Assembly: GCA_965208065.1 (NCBI GenBank)
Contig: OZ242313.1
Coordinates: forward strand, 4,278,001 to 4,342,000
Reading direction: 5' to 3'
From: Bin103 sp002238925
GTDB taxonomy: Bacteria; Spirochaetota; Spirochaetia; SZUA-6; Bin103
DNA: 64,000 nt
A model generated the notes under the pieces. The model made no database searches. It saw only the letters and a program-made list of their open reading frames with translations, and was not told the DNA's origin. Shown in pieces: positions 29,181-38,195 of the stretch; positions within the stretch are counted from its first letter, which is position 1; every line of letters begins with the position of its first letter. The position numbers were made by a program, and so were the translations under genes.

Positions 29181-30133
29181 AGCGGACCCTGGGGTCCAGG
29201 ACCGCGTAGATCAGGTCGACCAGCAGATTGATCCCCACCACGCCTGTGGCGAAGAACAGGTTGATGCCGGAGACCATCGGGTAGTCTCTGTCAGTGAGGG
29301 CATCCAGCAAGAGACGGCCGAGCCCCGGCAGGTTGAAGATGTTCTCCATGATCACGGCGCCCCCCATCAGGATCGGCAACTGCAGGCCGATCAGGGACAC
29401 CACCGGGATGAGGGCATTCTTTTACGGCGTGCCGGAGCACCACGGCCCGCTCCTTCAGCCCCTTGGACCAGGCGGTGCGGATATAGTCTTGCCTCAACAC
29501 CTCCAGCATCATGGTGCGCGTCATCCGCATGGTCGCGGCCGCCAAGGCCGTCCCCAGAATCAGGCTCGGAATGAAGAACACCGCCAGGTTCCCCAGCGGG
29601 TCCTCTGTGAAAGAAATCACCTCCAGCGGCGGTGCCCAGCCCCACCAGATGGCCGGGTAGATCATGACCATGATGCCGAGCCAGAAGTTCGGCGTGGCCA
29701 GACCGATGATGGCGACCGAGCGCCCCAGGAGGTCGGCGACGGTATCCTGGCGAATCGCCGAATAGATGCCGACCGGCAACGCGATGACCAGCCCAATGGC
29801 GATCGCCAGAACGCCAAGCTCGACGGTTACCGGCAGTCTATCTGCTATCCTCTCCTCTACCGCGCCGCGATCCAGCAGTGATTCGCCGAGGCTGCCGTGC
29901 AGGAAAATGTCTCCCAGCCAGCGTACATACTGCACCCAGACAGGCACGTCCAATCCCAGCCGACGCTCAAGATCCGCACGGTCAATCCCCCCCGTCACCA
30001 TCCATTCCATCCGCCCCTCCAGTGCGTCTATTGCATCGCCGGGGATGAAGCGGACCGAGAGAAACACCAGGATGCTCAATATGAACAGCGTCGGGAGGAT
30101 CAGAAGTAGGCGCCTGATGATATAAGCTTTCAT
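29173..30133 (-). pseudogene. ABC transporter permease, DppB/OppB type, frameshifted
   Basis: A DppB permease in two frames. From ATG 30133 the first frame reads MKAYIIRRLLLILPTLFILS through WLGIMVMIYPAIWWGW to HAVKE; the second starts with ALIPVVSLIGLQLPILMGGA and ends FFATGVVGINLLVDLIYAVL...RVRYD at 29173. The break is at a TTTT run, 29420-29423; the intact homologue at 43917 has HAVKNALIPIVTVIALQ at this spot, and removing one base restores it. Either inactivated or a homopolymer sequencing error. The EAA-like region is at the break. The predicted full protein would be about 320 residues with six helices. Confidence 0.85.
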
Positions 30134-30149
30134 AGAGACAAAGAGACAA

Positions 30150-30514
30150 ATTATTCATTGCGTGAGGAGTTGGGAGGCGCACTCCGCGTGCCGGGCGCCC
30201 GGGGTAGCCGGCGCGGATCTGCTGCAGCACCGACAGCAGCGTGGCGAGCACCGTATGCATCGCCCGCGGCACGTCGTCGCGCGCGGTGCGAGCTGTTTCG
30301 ACGGTAGCGTACACGCACCGGTAGTCGCGCTCGTTCAACACGTCGGCCAGCACCAGCAGCGCCGACGTCTTGCCGGTCTGGCGCCGCGCATGAGCACGAA
30401 GTATTGCTCGTCTCGCACCAGCCGAAGGACTTCCTCCAGGTCGATGCGCTCAAGCGGCGGAATGCAGTAGTGCTTGTCGGGCTTCACCGGACCAGCGGTG
30501 TTGAACGAACGCAT
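30150..30514 (-). pseudogene. Truncated, frameshifted copy of the AAA ATPase gene
   Basis: From ATG 30514 the sequence matches the 5' end of the gene at 36459-38036 almost base for base (MRSFNTAGPVKPDKHYCIPP), including about 180 bases upstream of the start. One base is missing at the codons for LHAPRQ just before Walker A, and about 200 bases between the MHTVLATL and LSVLQQIRAGYPGRP codons are deleted. It ends 17 bases from the DppB start. It is dead, but shows that the ATPase gene was present at a second permease locus. Confidence 0.85.
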
Positions 30515-30690
30515 GCGCTACCCTCGCTGACGACGCTTGGCCGTTGGCCGTGCGCCTTCGCGTCGAGTGTATCATGCTTGCACTGGCAGGCATGGCCCTG
30601 CGAGCCCGCGAGCTTACCGCGACATCTCATCCCTTCGGGAATCTGGCCCGATTGAGCTGATTCGGTCCCGTCAGACCGAGTTCGCGGCAT

Positions 30691-31158
30691 CTACACCTCA
30701 CCAGCAAGGGCGAGAAGGCGAGAACAGAGTTCGTCCGACAGTCGGTAACCCGTCGCCTTCAACGCGTCCACGGCGCCGGCAACGGTATCGATCAGATTTC
30801 GTTGTTTCGCGTCGAGGAGGACGCGCCCCGTGCCGATGATCGTGAGCTCATGATTTCGTGCGGCGATGCGACCGCGGCGTTCGTCGACGAGCAGCGGGCA
30901 TCGCAATTGCAGGGCCAGCCGAATCGCGGACGACTCGCCGACACCCAAGCCCGCAACAGGACGTTCGTCCGTCGGGACCATCGATCGAAGCCATTGATGG
31001 CGAGTGGCTTCGGCAAGCGCTTCGGCACCAGGCCTTGGTTCGCGGAGCCGAAGCTCGTCGATTACGGCAGTAGGGACGACGACCTCCGTGAACAGTTCAT
31101 GCAGCAGAAAAAGCAAATCGATGCGCGCGAGCGCGATCAGCGGACCGGCATCGGACAC
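30691..31158 (-). CDS. DUF3368 PIN-like toxin
   Basis: A 155-residue PIN-fold protein of the DUF3368 group, predicted RNase toxin. The first acidic metal site is in VSDAGPLIALARI, the second in a PTAVIDELRLREP stretch, and the third in LLVDERRGRIAA, a typical order for PIN nucleases; LGVGESSAIRLAL is a DUF3368 hallmark. GTG 31158 is the chosen start, 11 bases after the antitoxin stop; family members usually begin a few residues earlier (LIVSD), so CTG or ATT initiation upstream is possible. It follows the fused antitoxin at 31170 and forms the toxin half of the module. Confidence 0.87.
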   Translation of the reverse strand: MSDAGPLIALARIDLLFLLHELFTEVVVPTAVIDELRLREPRPGAEALAEATRHQWLRSMVPTDERPVAGLGVGESSAIRLALQLRCPLLVDERRGRIAARNHELTIIGTGRVLLDAKQRNLIDTVAGAVDALKATGYRLSDELCSRLLALAGEV

Positions 31159-31169
31159 AATCAGCGGCG

Positions 31170-31508
31170 TCAGATCTGGACCTGAAGTTCGTCGTCAAGC
31201 TCGTCCGGAGGATAGTCAACGGCCACAGAACCGGTCTGCGCGAGCAGGTCCATGAATTCGTCGAGCGGTAAGTCGGCAAGCGTCGCCGCTTTTTCCATCG
31301 TCAGCAGTTTCTGCTCAAAGAGTATCAGCGCGAGATCCTTGTCTACGCCGAGTTCGAGCAGCCGGCCGCGAAATGGCACCGTCAGGGCCGACGGTCGGCC
31401 ATGCTTGGTGATGATCGATACGCGCCCCGCTTCAGCGTCACGTACCAATTCGGTCGACCGCAATCGCAAGTCGCGCACAGAGAAGACATCTACGTTCTTT
31501 GCAGGCAT
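31170..31508 (-). CDS. Fused antitoxin: Phd/YefM-like N-terminus plus UPF0175 C-terminus
   Basis: A 112-residue protein with two parts. Residues 1-50 (VFSVRDLRLRSTELVRDAEA, then GRVSIITKHGRPSALTVPF) are a Phd/YefM DNA-binding antitoxin domain. Residues 52-112 (LGVDKDLALILFEQKLLTME, KAATLADLPLDEFMDLLAQT) are a UPF0175 domain, the normal partner of DUF3368 toxins. The two are usually separate families, so the fusion may combine operator binding and toxin binding from different systems. It lies directly upstream of DUF3368 on the same strand. ATG 31508 gives the complete first domain. Confidence 0.82.
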   Translation of the reverse strand: MPAKNVDVFSVRDLRLRSTELVRDAEAGRVSIITKHGRPSALTVPFRGRLLELGVDKDLALILFEQKLLTMEKAATLADLPLDEFMDLLAQTGSVAVDYPPDELDDELQVQI

Positions 31509-31654
31509 ACAGGCCCCTCCTTGCCAATGTCACAACAATGTGTAGCACATTGATGGGTGGCCAGACTATAGGCCCAGCGCTAGCGCCCATGGACCTGGAT
31601 CTGGCAACACGCCAAATGGCCCGCAAGATCGATGTCGGCTCGCTGCCGCGCTCG

Positions 31655-32372
31655 CTAACGCCGGGCGCCGTAGCGGCCGAGGCGGCCGCGCAGGCGGGGG
31701 TCCAGCAGGTCGCGCACCGCGTCGCCGAACATGTTGAGGCTGTAGACGACCACGGTCAGGCACAGCCCCGGCCACAGCGCCAGGTGCGGCGCAATCTCCA
31801 TGTACTGCCGACCCTCGCGGCTCAGCATGCCGCCCAAGCTCGGGATGTCCGGCGGCAGCCCGAAGCCCAGGAAGCTCAGCGCCGCCTCCGACATGATCAC
31901 CCCGCCGACGTTGATGCTGAAGATGATGATGATCGGCGCCGCGATGTTGGGCAGCACGTGGCGCAGCAGCGAGCGCCGGCGCGAGCTGCCGATCGCCTGC
32001 GCGGCCTGGAAGTAGACGTTCTCCTTGACCCCCAGCACCGCACCCCGCACCACCCGCGAGGCCGGGATGCCGCCCGACACCCCCAGCACGATGATGATCT
32101 GCAGCATGCCGCGGCCGGCAATCGACATGATGGTGAGCAGCAACAGCAGCCCCGGGAACGCCATCCAGGCGTCGACGAAGCGCTGCGTCACCAGGTCCAG
32201 GCGACCGCCGATGAAGCCGGTGGTGCCGCCGATCAGCACCGCCACCACGACGGTGAGGGCGGTGGCGGCCAGCCCCACCGTCAGCGACAGCCGCGCGCCG
32301 TGGATGAAACGGCTCAGCAGGTCGCGCCCCACGTGGTCGGTGCCCAGCAGGTACTGGGCCGAGGGGCCTGCA
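31655..32372 (-). pseudogene. DppC-type permease, 3' part, interrupted by IS21
   Basis: Beginning at the IS21 border the frame reads AGPSAQYLLGTDHVGRDLLS and runs through FQAAQAIGSSRRRSLLRHVL to RDLLDPRLRGRLGRYGARR. This is the C-terminal three-quarters of a DppC permease. Its N-terminal part lies on the far side of the element at 35250-35495; deleting IS21 and one 7-base duplication joins DPPARPPA to GPSAQYLL in frame. The gene is therefore disrupted, not just truncated. Confidence 0.88.
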
Positions 32373-32539
32373 TGCATAATCCGGTGCAAAAGAGCCACTG
32401 ATCCGTTTTGAAGAAGCCAGCCGTCCGGAAATAAAAAGCCACCCGTTCGGCGGAAAAAAGCCAATTTGAGGCTGCTTCCGGACGGGGCGCTGGTCCGATC
32501 CTGCACTACGCTCTCCCGATCCGCACAGGAGGGAGGAGC

Positions 32540-34096
32540 ATGGCACGCAGGAGGATCAGCGTGGACAGAATCAGAGATGTCATCCGCTACGGGGTGACCA
32601 CCGATCTCAGTGAGCGGGCGATAGGCCGCGCGCTGAAGGTGTCGCGCACCGCGGTGGCGAAGTACCTGGAGTGCTTCCGCGGCAGCGGACTGACCTGGGA
32701 GCAGGCGCAGGAGTTGCCCGACAGCGAGTTGCTGAGCGTGTTGGAGGGCAATCGCCCGGCGCGCACGAGCGCGCGCTATGAGCGGCTGGCCGAGCGATTT
32801 CCGATGATGGTCAAGGAGTTGCGGCGCAAGGGAGTGACCCTGCAGTTGCTTTGGGAGGAGTATCTGCGGGAGCACCCTGACGGCTATCAGAACAGCCAGT
32901 TCTGCTACCACTTCCACCGCTGGCGGAAGAACGCCGAGGTGAGCATGCACATCGACCACAAGGCCGGCGAGAAGCTGTTCGTTGACTACGCCGGCGACCG
33001 GCTGGCGATCGTGGACTCGGAGGGTGGCAAGCAGCAGCCGGTGGAAACGTTCGTGGCGATCCTCGGGGCCAGCGAGCTGACCTACGTGGAGGCCAGCGCC
33101 ACCCAACGGAGCGACGACTGGACCCGCTCCAACGAGCGGGCGCTGCGCTATTTCGGCGGCAGCACCCAGGTCATCATCCCGGACAACCTGCGCAGCGCGG
33201 TGAGTCGCTCAGACCCCTACGAACCCGGCATCAACGCCACCTTCGATGCGTTCGCCGGGCACTATGGGGTAGTGATCATGCCCGCCCGCGTCCGGCAGGC
33301 ACGCGACAAGTCTCTGGTCGAGAACGCGGTGCGGCTGGTGTATCAGCGCATCTACGCGCCGTTGCGAGACCGCACCTTCCACTCGCTCGATGAGCTGAAC
33401 GCGGCGATCAACCCGCTCCTGGAGCAGCACAACCGGCGCCGCTTTCAGCGGCTGCCCTATTCACGCCATGAGCTGTTCGAGCAGATTGAGCGGCACACCC
33501 TGGCGCCGTTGCCTCGGCACCACTTCCCGCTGCAGCAGATCCGCGAAGTGACGGTGCAGTTCAACTATCACGTCGAACTGCGCGAAGATCGGCACCACTA
33601 CAGCGTGCCCCATCACCTGCGCAGCCGTGATCCGCGCACCAAGGTGAAGCTGCTGTACGACGAGCGCACCGTGTCGATCTACTACGACAACGTGCGCATC
33701 GCCGAGTACCAGCGTGATCGCCGTCCCGGCGGCTACACCACGCTGCCCGACCACATGCCGCCGCAGCACCGGTGGTATGCCGAGTGGAGCCCGGAACGAT
33801 TCCTGCGCTGGGGGCGGGCGCTCGGCGCCAACGTCGAGGCGGTGATCGCGCAGGTACTGCAGGACGCCAAGTACCCGCCGCAGGGGTTCCGTTCCTGCCT
33901 CGGCATCCTGAGCCTGGAGAAGAGCTACGGTGCCGTGCGGCTCGATCGCGCCTGCCGGCGGGCGCTGTCCTACCGACTGTGCTCCTACCGCCGCATTCAG
34001 AACATGCTGAAGCTGGGCCTCGAGGATGAGCAAGAACAGCAGCCGCTGGGCTTCCCCAGCCATGACAACGTCCGCGGCAGCGACTACTACAACTGA
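32540..34096 (+). CDS. istA: IS21 family transposase
   Basis: A 518-residue transposase. The N-terminus carries a helix-turn-helix (DLSERAIGRALKVSRTAVAK). The DDE catalytic residues of the RNase-H-like core are Asp149 (LFVDYAGD), Asp215 (VIIPDNLRSAV) and Glu261 (KSLVENAV); all are intact. The C-terminal beta-barrel region (YSVPHHLRSRDPRTKVKLLY) is typical of IstA. It is followed after 12 bases by istB, the two forming the transposition operon. Confidence 0.95.
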   Translation: MARRRISVDRIRDVIRYGVTTDLSERAIGRALKVSRTAVAKYLECFRGSGLTWEQAQELPDSELLSVLEGNRPARTSARYERLAERFPMMVKELRRKGVTLQLLWEEYLREHPDGYQNSQFCYHFHRWRKNAEVSMHIDHKAGEKLFVDYAGDRLAIVDSEGGKQQPVETFVAILGASELTYVEASATQRSDDWTRSNERALRYFGGSTQVIIPDNLRSAVSRSDPYEPGINATFDAFAGHYGVVIMPARVRQARDKSLVENAVRLVYQRIYAPLRDRTFHSLDELNAAINPLLEQHNRRRFQRLPYSRHELFEQIERHTLAPLPRHHFPLQQIREVTVQFNYHVELREDRHHYSVPHHLRSRDPRTKVKLLYDERTVSIYYDNVRIAEYQRDRRPGGYTTLPDHMPPQHRWYAEWSPERFLRWGRALGANVEAVIAQVLQDAKYPPQGFRSCLGILSLEKSYGAVRLDRACRRALSYRLCSYRRIQNMLKLGLEDEQEQQPLGFPSHDNVRGSDYYN

Positions 34097-34108
34097 GGAA
34101 ACCCGACG

Positions 34109-34870
34109 ATGACCAATAACCAAGCCACCCTCGACAAGCTCGACCGCATGCGCCTGCACGGCATGGCGCGGGCGCTGCGCACCAGCCTGGAGACCCAGAG
34201 CCAGTGCACGACCGACGAACTGCTGGCCCACCTGGTGGATGCCGAGTGGGACGACCGCCATGAGCGGCGGCTGAAGCGACTGCTGAAGGCGGCTCGCTTT
34301 CGCTACCCGGCCGCCATCGAGGAGGTGGATTTCGCACTGCGCCGCAACCTCGACCAGAACCAGTTGCTGCGGCTGGCCGACTGCCGCTGGGTCGGTCGGC
34401 ACCAGGATCTGATCATCACCGGCAAATGTGGATCCGGGAAGAGTTTCCTGGCCTCCGCGCTGGGCCACCAGGCGTGTCTGCGCGGGTTCCGGGTCGCCTA
34501 CCATGCGTCCTCGCGGCTGTTCGGCGAACTGCGTCTGGCCAAGGCTGACGGCAGCTACGTGCGGGAACTGGAGAAGATCGGCAAGCAGGCATTATTGATA
34601 ATCGATGATTTTGGACTGGAGCCGCTGGACGCACTGGCGCGGCTGGCATTGCTGGAGATGCTCGAAGATCGCCACGGTCGCGCCTCGACGCTGATGGTGT
34701 CGCAATTGCCGGTGTCGTCCTGGCATGAGGTGATCGGCGAGCCCACCATCGCCGACGCGATCTGTGACCGCATCGTGCACGGCGCCGGTCGCATCGACCT
34801 GGAAGGAGACTCGGTGCGCAAGCTGTATGCCGAGCGCGCCAACCGGAATCCAGCCGAGCAGTTCGCATAG
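34109..34870 (+). CDS. istB: IS21 family helper ATPase
   Basis: A 253-residue DnaC-like AAA+ ATPase that selects target DNA and stimulates IstA. The N-terminal domain (TLDKLDRMRLHGMARALRTS) leads into Walker A at residues 105-112 (GKCGSGKS) and Walker B (LLIIDDFGLEPLD), with a downstream sensor segment (LMVSQLPVSSWHEVIGEPTI). The length is normal for IstB and no residue is missing. Confidence 0.95.
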   Translation: MTNNQATLDKLDRMRLHGMARALRTSLETQSQCTTDELLAHLVDAEWDDRHERRLKRLLKAARFRYPAAIEEVDFALRRNLDQNQLLRLADCRWVGRHQDLIITGKCGSGKSFLASALGHQACLRGFRVAYHASSRLFGELRLAKADGSYVRELEKIGKQALLIIDDFGLEPLDALARLALLEMLEDRHGRASTLMVSQLPVSSWHEVIGEPTIADAICDRIVHGAGRIDLEGDSVRKLYAERANRNPAEQFA

Positions 34871-35249
34871 AGCGCCCCGCCGGCGCCACCACCCCACCAC
34901 CGCGGCCGGGTGGGGGTTGCCGGCGCTTGGCGCTTCCAGGGTCCCCACCACGGGTTGGCGTCGGCAACGAGCATGGCGCCCGCGGCAAGCCGTTTGCCAT
35001 GTCGCCGGGCCCCGCAGCGGGCCGCCACGCCCGCACCTCCGCGCACGACACCGACGCCACGCCGACCCCCGACAACAACACCACCCTCGAGGCAATCTGT
35101 CCAACAAGCCGTGGCCGCTCTGCTCCCTCTGACTCCCCGTCAGATTGATTCAAAAAAGCCACCCTGCTATGCTGCCCAGCACAGGGTCGGCCCACTCCCC
35201 GGTGGCTTTTTATTTCCGGAATGGGTGGCTCTTTTCACCGGAATACGCA
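34871..35249. other. Non-coding 3' part of IS21
   Basis: About 380 bases between istB and the right inverted repeat. Short frames here do not resemble proteins. The last 80 bases contain the subterminal AAAAAGCCACC-type repeats that mirror the left end and probably bind IstA. Confidence 0.7.
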
Positions 35250-35495
35250 GCCTGCAGGCGGTCGCGCAGGTGGATCGATCTCCTCGTAGCGATAGCGCGC
35301 CAGCGGATCGGCGAAGATGCTGACCAGCACCAGGATCAGGATGACGATGCCGCCGGCAGTGCCCATAGGCTGCTCGCGGTGTATGCAGGTGTACTGGCGC
35401 ACCGCCGAGAAAATGCCCACCGGCAGCGCGATGACCAGCCCAATGAGGATGGCCCGCAGCCCGAGCTCGACGGTGACCGGCGGTCGTCTCAGCAG
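35250..35495 (-). pseudogene. DppB-DppC deletion fusion, 5' part, cut by IS21
   Basis: Reading on the minus strand, LLRRPPVTVELGLRAILIGL and VIALPVGIFSAVRQYT belong to the middle of a DppB permease. The frame then passes directly into REQPMGTAGGIVILILVLVS and IFADPLARYRYEEIDPPARP, the first helix of DppC. So an earlier deletion removed the end of dppB and the start of dppC, and IS21 later landed in the fusion. The remaining part of the gene is 31655-32372. The stretch 35496-35606 has no further recognisable gene. Confidence 0.8.
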
Positions 35496-35662
35496 TCGCC
35501 GCGGCCTCGCCCATCCCACCCCGCGGCGGCCCTTCAACGGGACTCATCAGCCCGTCAAGGCGTTGACTGGACCTACGCGCGGGGGCGTATTCTCCAAACT
35601 CGAGAGATGGCCAAACACCACCGGTATCGCATCCCTTCAAGCAAGGTGCTCTGGTCGTCCTG

Positions 35663-35887
35663 ATGAACTACAACGACCATGCGCCGCCACACGTACACGT
35701 CAGGTATCAAGGCGACGTCCGCAGCTATCGGCTCGATATCAGAACCAGAGAGTGGCTTCGGCCCGGCTTGGCATTACCACCCCGTCTGCGAAGAATGATC
35801 GAATCATGGGTAGAAGCACACGAGGAAGAACTGCTGGCGCAGTGGGCTAGATCCCGGCGCGGGCAGCCGGTTTCCGTAGTGGGATGA
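35663..35887 (+). CDS. DUF4160 domain protein, probably lacking its N-terminus
   Basis: A 74-residue DUF4160 protein; MNYNDHAPPHVHVRYQGDVR is the signature with its HxPPHxH core. Family members normally have 10-15 more residues before this. The frame continues upstream through FKQGALVVL, which looks genuine, but without a start; an ATG at 35607 is in another frame, so a small indel between 35610 and 35645 is likely. Its stop overlaps the DUF2442 start by four bases. DUF4160 and DUF2442 genes often travel as a pair and have been proposed as toxin-antitoxin-like, but their function is not established. Confidence 0.8.
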   Translation: MNYNDHAPPHVHVRYQGDVRSYRLDIRTREWLRPGLALPPRLRRMIESWVEAHEEELLAQWARSRRGQPVSVVG

Positions 35888-36303
35888 AGACCATGCGATG
35901 GAGCGAGTGGCGAGCCGTAGCCGATGACCCGAACAAGTGGACGGGCCGATGGGAGCGAGGCTTGCTGAAGGTTGAGTACGTGACCGACTACCTGTTGCGA
36001 CTATGGTTTGAGGAAGAACTCGACGTCTCCATCTACGAGTTGGACTTTCGGCCGCTCCTGATCGAGGAGAATCCCGGCGTCGTGTTTCAATCGCTGAGGG
36101 ACAAGAAACGATTCCGTATGGTTCGAGCGGACTACGCCTTGGTGTGGCCAAGTCCCGAGACCGGCGAACAGGATGAGCACACGATTGATCTGGCGCCCGA
36201 GTGTGTTCGCTTCTTCTGTGAGCGATACGGTAAACTGCGGTCGCGCGCCGCGGCGGCGCGCAACCTCCAGTGCGCCGGAAACAGACCGGCAGAGCTGTTG
36301 TAG
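35884..36303 (+). CDS. DUF2442 domain protein
   Basis: A 139-residue protein with a DUF2442 core: VEYVTDYLLRLWFEEELDVS, then IYELDFRPLLIEENPGVVF and DYALVWPSPET. It is translationally coupled to the DUF4160 gene just upstream. The role is unknown; DUF2442 proteins are small and often sit beside DUF4160 in mobile regions. The last 25 residues look non-family and Ala/Arg-rich, perhaps the result of a changed 3' end where the debris begins. Confidence 0.82.
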   Translation: MKTMRWSEWRAVADDPNKWTGRWERGLLKVEYVTDYLLRLWFEEELDVSIYELDFRPLLIEENPGVVFQSLRDKKRFRMVRADYALVWPSPETGEQDEHTIDLAPECVRFFCERYGKLRSRAAAARNLQCAGNRPAELL

Positions 36304-36393
36304 CGACCCATGCTGTCACCAACATCGACGTGTCACAGAAGGTCGTCAATCCGGAGGCTGCCCGGTTGCCCAAACCGGTCCTGGGCGAACCAG

Positions 36394-36451
36394 ACACCCG
36401 GACGCCCCACCCCGCCTCTGAGCCACGGGTCGAGCAGATCCCGCACCTACA
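36394..36451 (-). pseudogene. 58-bp fragment of a dppC 3' end
   Basis: On the minus strand this reads VRDLLDPWLRGGVGRPGV, a clear match to the C-terminal tail of the neighbouring DppC proteins (VRDLLDPRLRGGGGRLG). It lies eight bases beyond the stop of the AAA ATPase gene. It shows that permease sequence once flanked the ATPase gene on this side too. Confidence 0.75.
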
Positions 36452-36458
36452 GGTCTGC

Positions 36459-38036
36459 TTACATCCCCCACACCGTTACCGGTGCGGCGCCGCCGGCGCG
36501 CGGCAGATGCGCCGAGCGGCGCCGGATGCGAAAGATCGTCTCCTCCCAGCTCCGGTGCTCCCGCCGGTCGATCACGACCAGGTGCCCCGCCTCTGCTGCG
36601 CAGCGATCCACGTAGCGCGCCGTCTGCTCCACGCCCTCGTCCACGACGCGCTCCAGCCCGTCGTGCTCGCGCACCACCTTGCACTCCACCACGAACTCCT
36701 GCACCCGGTCCGCCAGCGGCCACACGATCAGCAGGTCCACTCGGCCGCTCCCGAGCGCGTATTCCCGCTCGATGCGGCCGCCGCCGTTCACCACGCGCTG
36801 CAAGTATGCCTGCAGGAGCAACTGCGGCCACGCCTCCTCGTAGGCGAAGCGGTTCCGCCAGTGCTCCGAGTGGCGGCGGAAGAAGCCCTGGAACTCCGCC
36901 ATCAGCAACTCCGCGTCCAGGCTGCCGTCCGCCCTCATGTAGCGCGGCGGCGACACATCCAGCGTCTCCTGCGCCACCCACGCCAGTTCGCGCGGCAACA
37001 CCTCGGCGTAGATCGGGTTGGCCACCCGCAACGGCGCGTCGCGCGCCACCAGCCCCAAGTCGCGCACATATGCGATGTCGCGGTCGGTGAAGGCGTACCG
37101 GTCCGCGCCGCTCAGCATCGGCTCGATCACCCGCCGCACGCGATCCTCGCGCAGCTTGTCCGCCAGGTAGTCCAGGTGCGTCACCCGGTTCACGATCAGC
37201 TCGTCGCGCGCCGCGGCGATGTCGTCCACGGTCACCGTGCGCGAGCGGTCGTCCCGCAATGCCCTGTTCTTGAAGCACGTGCCGTGCGCCAGCGCATTCA
37301 CCAGCCAGGGCTGGCCGCGCGTCTGCGTCCACACCGCCGCCAGCGCCTCCGGCGCGAACGCCTGGCCGGTCGCCTCCGTGTGCTGGCCGAGCAGCGCCAG
37401 CGTCTGCTCGCGCGAGAAGTCACCCAGCCGCAGCGACTCGGCGGCGATGTTGAACGGGCTGCCGGCGGCGCCCATGCGGTAGTCGCGCAGATCGCGCATG
37501 CCGCACAGCACCACGCTATGCGGAAAGCGTTCCGGCCGCCCGGGGTAACCGGCGCGGATCTGCTGCAGCACCGACAGCAGCGAATCACCCACCAGCGTGT
37601 CGATCTCGTCGATCAGCAGCACCAGCGGTCCCGGCGACGCCTCCGCCCAGCGCTCCAGAGCTACGCGTAACGCGAAATCCGGCCCGAATTCGGCGAGCGT
37701 TTCCGCCCAGATGTCGCGCAGGAACAGGTCTCCCAGCGCGGTTCCCGCCGCATGCGCCAGCGTGACGAGCACCGTGTGCATCGCCCGCTGCACGTCATCG
37801 CGCGCGGTGCGGGCAGTTTCGACGGTAACGTATGCGCACCGGTAGCCGCGCCCGTTCAGCACATCGGCCAGCGCCAGCAGCGCCGACGTCTTACCAGTCT
37901 GGCGTGGCGCATGCAGCACGAAGTATTGCTCGTCTCGCACCAGCCGAAGGACTTCCTCCAGGTCGATGCGCTCAAGCGGCGGAATGCAGTAGTGCTTGTC
38001 GGGCTTGACCGGACCCGCGGTGTTGAACGAACGCAT
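36459..38036 (-). CDS. AAA-like ATPase with C-terminal PD-(D/E)xK nuclease-like domain
   Basis: A 525-residue protein. Walker A is at residues 43-51 (APRQTGKTS), Walker B in PLVLLIDEIDTLVGD, followed by a STAND/ATPase-like arginine-rich region and winged-helix-like segments (FSREQTLALLGQHTEATGQA). Near residues 435-470 GSGRVDLLIVWPLADRVQEF and VVECKV form a PD-(D/E)xK-like nuclease core (D...ExK). Such genes are frequent and multi-copy in some genomes, with no proven function; defence or mobile roles are guesses. Two degraded copies lie at 30150-30514 and 26700-26816, and the upstream 180 bases are also repeated. It follows a DppC remnant on the same strand. Confidence 0.82.
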   Translation of the reverse strand: MRSFNTAGPVKPDKHYCIPPLERIDLEEVLRLVRDEQYFVLHAPRQTGKTSALLALADVLNGRGYRCAYVTVETARTARDDVQRAMHTVLVTLAHAAGTALGDLFLRDIWAETLAEFGPDFALRVALERWAEASPGPLVLLIDEIDTLVGDSLLSVLQQIRAGYPGRPERFPHSVVLCGMRDLRDYRMGAAGSPFNIAAESLRLGDFSREQTLALLGQHTEATGQAFAPEALAAVWTQTRGQPWLVNALAHGTCFKNRALRDDRSRTVTVDDIAAARDELIVNRVTHLDYLADKLREDRVRRVIEPMLSGADRYAFTDRDIAYVRDLGLVARDAPLRVANPIYAEVLPRELAWVAQETLDVSPPRYMRADGSLDAELLMAEFQGFFRRHSEHWRNRFAYEEAWPQLLLQAYLQRVVNGGGRIEREYALGSGRVDLLIVWPLADRVQEFVVECKVVREHDGLERVVDEGVEQTARYVDRCAAEAGHLVVIDRREHRSWEETIFRIRRRSAHLPRAGGAAPVTVWGM

Positions 38037-38195
38037 GAGCTCCCCTCGCTGACGGCGCCTGGCCGTTGGCCGTGCGCCTTTCCGTGGAGTGTATCATGCT
38101 GCACTGGCAGGCATGTCCCTGCGAGCCCGCGAGCTTACCGCGGCATCTCACCATTTCGGGATCCGGCCCGATTGAGCTGATTCGGTCCCATTAGA

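Larger units (their letters stand above)
32373..35249 (+). mobile_element. IS21-family insertion sequence, complete, 7-bp target duplication
   Basis: A 2877-base element with istA and istB. The ends are imperfect inverted repeats: the left begins TGCATAATCCGGTGCAAAAG and the right, read on the minus strand, begins TGCGTATTCCGGTGAAAAGA; both then continue into AGCCAC and, further in, into a CCGGAAATAAAAAGCCACC block. GCCTGCA occurs on both sides (32366-32372 and 35250-35256), a 7-base target duplication. Inside the left end, CCGTCCGGAA and TTCCGGACGG form an internal inverted repeat upstream of istA. Coding and ends are intact, so it may still be mobile. It sits in the permease gene 31655/35495. 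Confidence 0.9.

Noticed and set aside
30515..30690. Possible promoter or small RNA upstream of the truncated ATPase gene, since the stretch is repeated at 38037-38218.
   Set aside because: The repetition is explained by duplication of the whole ATPase gene with its upstream region; no RNA fold or promoter boxes could be supported by eye.
36270..37670. A 466-codon plus-strand frame opposite the AAA ATPase.
   Set aside because: The ATPase on the minus strand has Walker A and B and degraded paralogues that preserve its frame; the plus-strand frame has nothing comparable.
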